This document shows, piece by piece, positions 24,045-28,195 of a stretch of DNA of 28,195 nt. Below the pieces are notes generated by a model. That model was not told where the DNA came from. It was given only the letters and a program-made list of their open reading frames with translations, and searched no databases. The number at the start of each line of letters is the position of its first letter. The stretch's first letter is position 1. The position numbers and the translations under genes are program-made. The stretch spans positions 1 through 28,195 of the IMG/VR virus record IMGVR_UViG_3300032086_000875. The stretch is one strand, 5' to 3'. The DNA comes from a virus.

Positions 24045-25991
24045 TTAATCTTCTTCGTCAGTACCCAAATCAGGTAGGTCTAGCCCTCCTCCCCTACCCA
24101 GCACGTTCGCTACTATATCCATATTGGCAGAAAGTCGGTTTTCTAAGAGAGCATTCAGTAACGCCCCCGCCATTTCAGGTTGGTCTCTGTACTCATCCAT
24201 GATTTGCATAGATCGTTCGTAGTACAACGGGTCTTTGTCTTGTATTTCACTTAGAATTTCTTTTGCTGCGGCGGCGTCGATGCCCATTTGTTCTCTTATA
24301 AGAGCGGTTTGAGCAGTGCGTATAGACTCTCGCTCATCTTGCCCAAGCCTTGCCATAGCTGCTTCATAGTCTAGTTCAGAACCGTACCGTTGGCTGGCAA
24401 TCTTGGCAGCTTCCATTGCTTCTTCAGAGGCTAAAGCTTCACGGCGTTGTTTCTCTGCGCCTACACCACGCCCAAGACCCGCTAATGCGCCAGAAGTAGT
24501 AGTCTGTCCAGCACCGGCTGCGGCAGCTTCTCTCAGTAAGTCAAAGTCGATGTTAGCAAAAAAGCCTCCATCTTCTTCTGGTTCTTCAGGCCGTACGGGG
24601 CCGGTTTGTAATAGCTCTAAGATAGACTTGTCGCTGCGAGTAGCGTCATCCTGTGGTCTAGCTGGCCCGGCAGTGGCTGCATCATACTGCTCTTTAGTTA
24701 CGCCTGTACCAGCAAGTGCTTCTGCTGGGTCTTCTCCGTTAAGTATTGCATCCGCTAAAAATGCAGCGGTTCCAACGGTGGTACCAGTGCGGGCAGGAGA
24801 GAACTGACGATTCAACGGGACGCCTGCCCTTCTGGCCTGTTCTACCGACATCATACGGCCTGTTGCTGGGTTTCTAACTACTCCCGCATAACCTTGAGTA
24901 ATAGGTCTACTTACAGCAGCTTGTCCTGCTCTTCTGGCTCCGGATGCTGTAGCTCGTCCTGCACCTTGTAATGCAGACAAGGCTCTGGGGCCAAACCTAG
25001 AGGCTAACCCAGCCAACCCTCTAGCTCCTGCGATTACGCCACCTCCTACTGGTAGTAACATAGAAGCATAACCTAATGCTTCAAGAGGGTTTTCTTTAAC
25101 GTACTCAACGAATTCATCTGATTTCTGTTTGATGTAACCTTCTTCTACATCTCCACCCTCTTCAAACAACGTAACCTCGGGCGGTAGAGTGTTAGCAGGG
25201 TTAGCTTCGTCTATCATGTCCTGAGACCGCGCTAACATCTTTATGTAGTTTGCAGCGTTTTGTGCCTCTTCTTGTTTAGCGGCCTCTTGCATTCTGCCTA
25301 TCATCTGTAGGTATTGCAGGCCACCCATAGCACTACCGCCACCTTGATTGACGTACTCGCGTGCTTTAGGGAACATTTGAGCAAACTTCTCAGCACGAGT
25401 AGGAGGGCCGGACACAACTTGCGCTTTTGGTGCCCTGTCATCAGGGCGAGGCGCAGGGGCACGAGTCCGCGCATCAATGGCTGCGTTTCTCTCCGCCATC
25501 ATTCTGGGAGTAAACGTGCCTGTTAAGTCCATCCTATCTGCTTCGTTTAACTGCTCTTCGGTTATAGGCTGCATATCCCGCCGGAAGAAATCTAGTATCC
25601 GTTGGATAATTCCCCCGTCTTCATAACCCACAATACCGCCATCAGCCATACGGATGTTGGGTGCAGGTTGGGTAGGGATGCCCATAGCCCGACGTTGCAT
25701 GGCTTGTTGATCACGGGCAGCTTTCATCTGTACCCCCGGCATCATAGAGCGCATTATGTCGTTCTTGGTAACTTGTGCGTTAGACATGTCCAGTTGATCT
25801 TTAATTGAACCTGTCGGAGCTTGTGTAGCTGCTTGCATGGCATTACGTGCAGACGCATAGTCATTGCTCACTTTTTGAGCAACAAGCAAATCTAAAAGGT
25901 TTTTGCTTTGCGCGTACTTCTGCTGTGCTGCTTGGGGGTTGCCCATGACAGCCATTTCTCTCATACCTAATTCTTGATCTATGCCGGCCAT
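24045..25991 (-). CDS. Virion-associated protein with ADGG motif
   Basis: A 648-residue protein, probably internal or tail-associated. The N-terminus is a Gln/Ala/Met-rich helix, followed by RMADGGIVGYEDGGI near 114-128 and a second copy-like block LFEEGGDVEEGYI near 283-295. An Ala/Gly-rich hydrophobic region (about 310-350, SMLLPVGGGVIAGARGLAGL) could insert into membranes, followed by basic and acidic low-complexity segments. The C-terminal 150 residues are helical. I remember M/F-A-D-G-G-I motifs from many marine phage structural proteins but not their function. It is preceded by AGGGG and followed after 3 bases by the giant protein gene, indicating one late operon. Confidence 0.75.
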   Translation of the reverse strand: MAGIDQELGMREMAVMGNPQAAQQKYAQSKNLLDLLVAQKVSNDYASARNAMQAATQAPTGSIKDQLDMSNAQVTKNDIMRSMMPGVQMKAARDQQAMQRRAMGIPTQPAPNIRMADGGIVGYEDGGIIQRILDFFRRDMQPITEEQLNEADRMDLTGTFTPRMMAERNAAIDARTRAPAPRPDDRAPKAQVVSGPPTRAEKFAQMFPKAREYVNQGGGSAMGGLQYLQMIGRMQEAAKQEEAQNAANYIKMLARSQDMIDEANPANTLPPEVTLFEEGGDVEEGYIKQKSDEFVEYVKENPLEALGYASMLLPVGGGVIAGARGLAGLASRFGPRALSALQGAGRATASGARRAGQAAVSRPITQGYAGVVRNPATGRMMSVEQARRAGVPLNRQFSPARTGTTVGTAAFLADAILNGEDPAEALAGTGVTKEQYDAATAGPARPQDDATRSDKSILELLQTGPVRPEEPEEDGGFFANIDFDLLREAAAAGAGQTTTSGALAGLGRGVGAEKQRREALASEEAMEAAKIASQRYGSELDYEAAMARLGQDERESIRTAQTALIREQMGIDAAAAKEILSEIQDKDPLYYERSMQIMDEYRDQPEMAGALLNALLENRLSANMDIVANVLGRGGGLDLPDLGTDEED

Positions 25992-25995
25992 TTTA

Positions 25996-26826
25996 TTACC
26001 CCTGTGACTCTATTAGTCCAAGCCCTTGCAACAACCCTATAATGCCAGAAGCGTTGCCTAAGAACTGCGAAAAAGCACCCGGCTCACTGTAAGAGTAGGA
26101 CTGTGTAGCAAGCGGTAGCCCTTGCAACAAAGATTGCTGGTACTGTACTTGTTTATAAGGAAAATCACGCTCTTCTCTGAACTGTCCTATATCCGCAGCA
26201 ATGCCTTGTTGCTCTATAGCACGCTGCTGTGCTCCACCCGTTTGTTGTGCGGCTAACGCACGTAAGCCGTAGTCTTGCTCACGTCCAAACAGATCAGCAG
26301 CTTTGTCATAAGCTTGTGCATAGCCCTGTCCGGTTATGTTTGAAAGTCTGTCTAAAAGACCTCGTTGTAATTCAGCTTCGGCTATGCCTTGACGAGAGCC
26401 TCCATAAGCACCTGCTTTGCCATATTGACTTTGCAAGTTTTGCGCTGCTATCTGAGCTTGCCTTGTAGCTGCTTCGTATTGTGGCCGCAGTGCTGCTTCT
26501 ATGTACGGGTTCATGTACTGCTGCACAACACTAGTAGGTGAAGTAACAGTAGTAGGGGAACCACCCGTCATTTCGTAAGCTGCACCTGTAAAAGACCCCG
26601 CAGTACTAGCAGCGGGCATGTTCAATCCGGCTAGGCCAGTAAATGCTTGTTGCTGTAAGCTTGAGGCTCCTGCGCTAAGTGGGCCTTGATACGCTACGTA
26701 AGGTGTTTGAGCCAAAGCTTGGCCTTTACCCAACATATCAGTTACATAGGGGCCAGCCCATGAAGACAAAGAGGACTCTTGCCCTAACAGTTGTCCTGCA
26801 TCAGTTCCTGTTGCACCGTTTGACAT
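25996..26826 (-). CDS. Structural protein with AYGGSR motif
   Basis: A 276-residue protein. A Gly/Ala/Gln-rich N-terminal region leads to YMNPYIEAALRPQYEAATRQ (about 104-123) and GKAGAYGGSRQGIAEAE (136-152), then long Gln-rich helices and a hydrophobic C-terminus (GNASGIIGLLQGLGL). The MNPY...GAxGGSR order is one I associate with virion proteins of marine phages, perhaps internal or tail-associated; the precise role is unknown. AGGAG with an A/T-rich spacer precedes the ATG. Confidence 0.75.
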   Translation of the reverse strand: MSNGATGTDAGQLLGQESSLSSWAGPYVTDMLGKGQALAQTPYVAYQGPLSAGASSLQQQAFTGLAGLNMPAASTAGSFTGAAYEMTGGSPTTVTSPTSVVQQYMNPYIEAALRPQYEAATRQAQIAAQNLQSQYGKAGAYGGSRQGIAEAELQRGLLDRLSNITGQGYAQAYDKAADLFGREQDYGLRALAAQQTGGAQQRAIEQQGIAADIGQFREERDFPYKQVQYQQSLLQGLPLATQSYSYSEPGAFSQFLGNASGIIGLLQGLGLIESQG

Positions 26827-26835
26827 TTTATTCTC

Positions 26836-27483
26836 CTAAGCTGGCATCATCTTGATAGGGTTGATCTCTGGGCCTTGTTTGGTAGTCCCAGTGCGTTCTG
26901 TTCGCACCCTATCCATCATTGAATATAGTTGTTGTGCTCCTGCCTCTGAGTTGCCGTTGCCTAAATGACTAACTACATCAGCAGGTATTACAAATTCACC
27001 GTCGCTCAAAGCCGCCGGTTGGTTTCCATCTATTGTAGCAGGTACAAGGTCAGCCATCCCGTCAGTAGGGCCACCTAGGTAGTAGCCTTGGCCGCTCCCA
27101 GCCAAAGAAGCTAGGCCGCCTCCCGCCATTTCTGTAGTGGGTGCAACAGGCACAAAAGAATCACCACTTTGTTGTGTAAAATAGTAACGTCCCCCACTAC
27201 CCGGCCTACGCGGCACTACAGTAGGTAAACCGCCCTCTTCAGTAGGGGGTGCGGTGTACGTTGAAGCAAACGCATTTGGCAATAGTTCGCGTTTATACTC
27301 ATATTTTGGTATTCCGCCAGTGTACCCTATGGGTCTATTAGCAGTGTCGTCACTACCCTGCAAAAGCGAATAGATGCCGTAACCCCCAAGCCCTAAGCCT
27401 GCAAGTTTATTGAAGTCAAAACTGCCGTCGTCTTTGGTTAAAAAACCAAGAGCTTGATCTTTTAAATCAGAGAAAAAACTCAT
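26836..27483 (-). CDS. Late protein with SDGEFVIPADVVSHLG motif
   Basis: A 215-residue protein. An N-terminal helical segment with a Gly-rich stretch (KLAGLGLGGYGIYSLL) is followed by a Pro/Gly-rich middle, then MAGGGLASLAG, GPTDGMADLVPATIDG, and the very recognisable block LSDGEFVIPADVVSHLGNGN with a YSMMDRVRTERTG helix. I remember this last block as widespread in virion proteins of marine phages, function undetermined. The ATG lies two bases after the stop of the upstream gene (ATG-TAA-AA-ATG), with AGAGG about 10 bases ahead. Confidence 0.78.
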   Translation of the reverse strand: MSFFSDLKDQALGFLTKDDGSFDFNKLAGLGLGGYGIYSLLQGSDDTANRPIGYTGGIPKYEYKRELLPNAFASTYTAPPTEEGGLPTVVPRRPGSGGRYYFTQQSGDSFVPVAPTTEMAGGGLASLAGSGQGYYLGGPTDGMADLVPATIDGNQPAALSDGEFVIPADVVSHLGNGNSEAGAQQLYSMMDRVRTERTGTTKQGPEINPIKMMPA

Positions 27484-27485
27484 TT

Positions 27486-28195
27486 TTACATGCCTCTAAG
27501 TAAGCGCAATATTCTATCAAAATCGTCATTACTTTCGTCTACAAATCCGCCTTCTGCAAAAAACTCAAATGGCCCTCGTGTTCTCTGGTCTTGAGCACCT
27601 AATGCAGTAGGAGCAAAAATACTTTCACCACCAATGTCGAAAAAATAGTCTATTTCAGTAGCGGGCGATGGTTGCGTCGTTACTGTCCTCGTGCTGCCCA
27701 TACCTGTTAAGAACGGAAGTATATCTTCTGGCTCTGGTGATGGTGATGGGCTAGGCGATGGACTAGGCGATGGACTAGGCGATGGACTCGGAGTCGGGCT
27801 TGGAGTCGGCGTCGGGCTTGGGGTAACAGTAACCGTAACTGTTGGAGTCACAATAACAGTCGGACTAGGTGATGGACTAGGCGATGGTGTTGGACTCGGT
27901 GTTGGACTCGGTGTTGGAGTCGGTGTTGGACTCGGAGTTGGACTCGGTGTTGGACTCGGTGTTGGAGTCGGTGTTGGACTCGGAGTTGGAGTCGGAGTTG
28001 GAGTCGGTGTAACTGTTGGTGTAACCGTAACTGTCGGTGTAACCGTAACTGTTGGTGTAACCGTAACTGTCGGTGTAACCGTAACTGTTGGTGTAACCGT
28101 AACTGTCGGAGTTGGAGTCGGTGTAACTGTTGGTGTAACCGTAACTGTCGGTGTAACCGTAACTGTTGGTGTAACCGTAACTGTCGGTGTAACCG
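27486..28195 (-). CDS. Partial Pro-Thr/Ser repeat virion protein (5' end outside the window)
   Basis: The visible part is about 235 codons and the frame is open to the right edge, so the gene is 5'-truncated here. A GTG at 27851 could be mistaken for the start, but no stop separates it from the edge and the same repeat continues upstream. Working from the N-terminal side, the chain reads PTVTVT repeats, then PT/PS repeats, then PSPSP repeats, and finally a non-repetitive tail of about 80 residues: [12 protein letters not shown], an acidic/aromatic block [15 protein letters not shown], and [11 protein letters not shown] followed by [10 protein letters not shown]. The tail resembles marine phage structural proteins in my memory; the repeat is probably an extended, rod-like or mucin-like linker. 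Confidence 0.8.
   Translation of the reverse strand, partial: VTPTVTVTPTVTVTPTVTVTPTVTPTPTPTVTVTPTVTVTPTVTVTPTVTVTPTVTVTPTVTPTPTPTPTPSPTPTPTPSPTPSPTPSPTPTPTPSPTPSPTPSPSPSPSPTVIVTPTVTVTVTPSPTPTPSPTPSPSPSPSPSPSPSPSPSPEPEDILPFLTGMGSTRTVTTQPSPATEIDYFFDIGGESIFAPTALGAQDQRTRGPFEFFAEGGFVDESNDDFDRILRLLRGM
27732..28195. repeat. Hierarchical in-frame tandem repeats
   Basis: Three zones are visible. Zone one (to about 27800, and again near 27861) has 12-base units GGACTAGGCGAT. Zone two (about 27880-28005) has 6-base units of GGWGTY/GGACTC type. Zone three (about 28008-28195) has 18-base units GGTGTAACCGTAACTGTY, in which the last base alternates T and C to give a 36-base period. The block starting GGAGTTGGAGTCGG at 27994 recurs at 28108, a 114-base higher-order period, and the 88 visible bases of the second copy appear identical to the first. 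All periods are multiples of 3. Confidence 0.9.

Noticed and set aside
27486-27851. A complete 121-residue gene starting at the GTG of 27851
   Set aside because: The frame stays open upstream to the window edge with the same repeat pattern, and no ribosome site precedes the GTG.
27732-28195. CRISPR array
   Set aside because: Units are 6-18 bases without unique spacers, all in multiples of 3 within an open coding frame.
27732-28195. Diversity-generating retroelement variable region
   Set aside because: No reverse transcriptase and no template repeat with adenine-specific differences are present in the window.

Overview
The window looks like roughly half of the genome of a tailed bacteriophage, most likely an uncultured marine phage of a Gram-negative host. 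The evidence is dense packing, 1-4 base stop/start overlaps, Shine-Dalgarno sites of the AGGAG-AACG-ATG type, a phage replication set, and virion proteins carrying glycine-rich motifs I remember from marine metagenomic phages. I see no tRNA, integrase, transposase, CRISPR array or reverse transcriptase. Terminase, portal, major capsid and most tail genes must lie outside the window.

Left arm (1-5081, + strand): a three-gene module of a DUF3150-like protein, a MoxR-type AAA+ ATPase and a metalloprotease/VWA protein. It is followed by an unrecognised 348-residue protein, a small protein and a VRR-NUC nuclease. A gene-free stretch of about 270 bases (5082-5352) with several possible hairpins follows.

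Middle (5353-7566, + strand): one larger unknown protein with a basic C-terminal motif, then a run of very small overlapping genes. One of these (6942-7097) is only 51 codons. Replication block (7590-18061, + strand): SleB-like cell wall hydrolase, SNase-like nuclease, family A DNA polymerase with proofreading domain, RecB/Cas4-like nuclease, lysine-rich protein, SNF2-type helicase, then, behind a near-consensus sigma70-type promoter, a helical protein, an HTH protein, a four-cysteine protein, an SSB-like protein with acidic tail, and a primase-DUF927 helicase fusion. Together these supply priming, unwinding, synthesis, ssDNA coating and nucleolytic processing for phage DNA replication and recombination. 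The block ends in a hairpin plus T-run terminator.

Right arm (18156-28195, - strand, convergent with the left): late genes. They include a 1961-residue polyvalent virion protein with an HEALH zinc-protease motif and probable ejection-protein role, three smaller virion-like proteins, and the C-terminal part of a protein whose upstream region is a long Pro-Thr/Ser tract encoded by hierarchical tandem repeats that run off the window edge.

The most interesting points are the MoxR/VWA/DUF3150 module, the giant metalloprotease virion protein, a short Ala-acidic-Gly-Gly motif shared by neighbouring late proteins, the repeat tract at the right edge, the leucine at the position equivalent to E. coli Pol I Phe762, and the gene-free region at 5082-5352.
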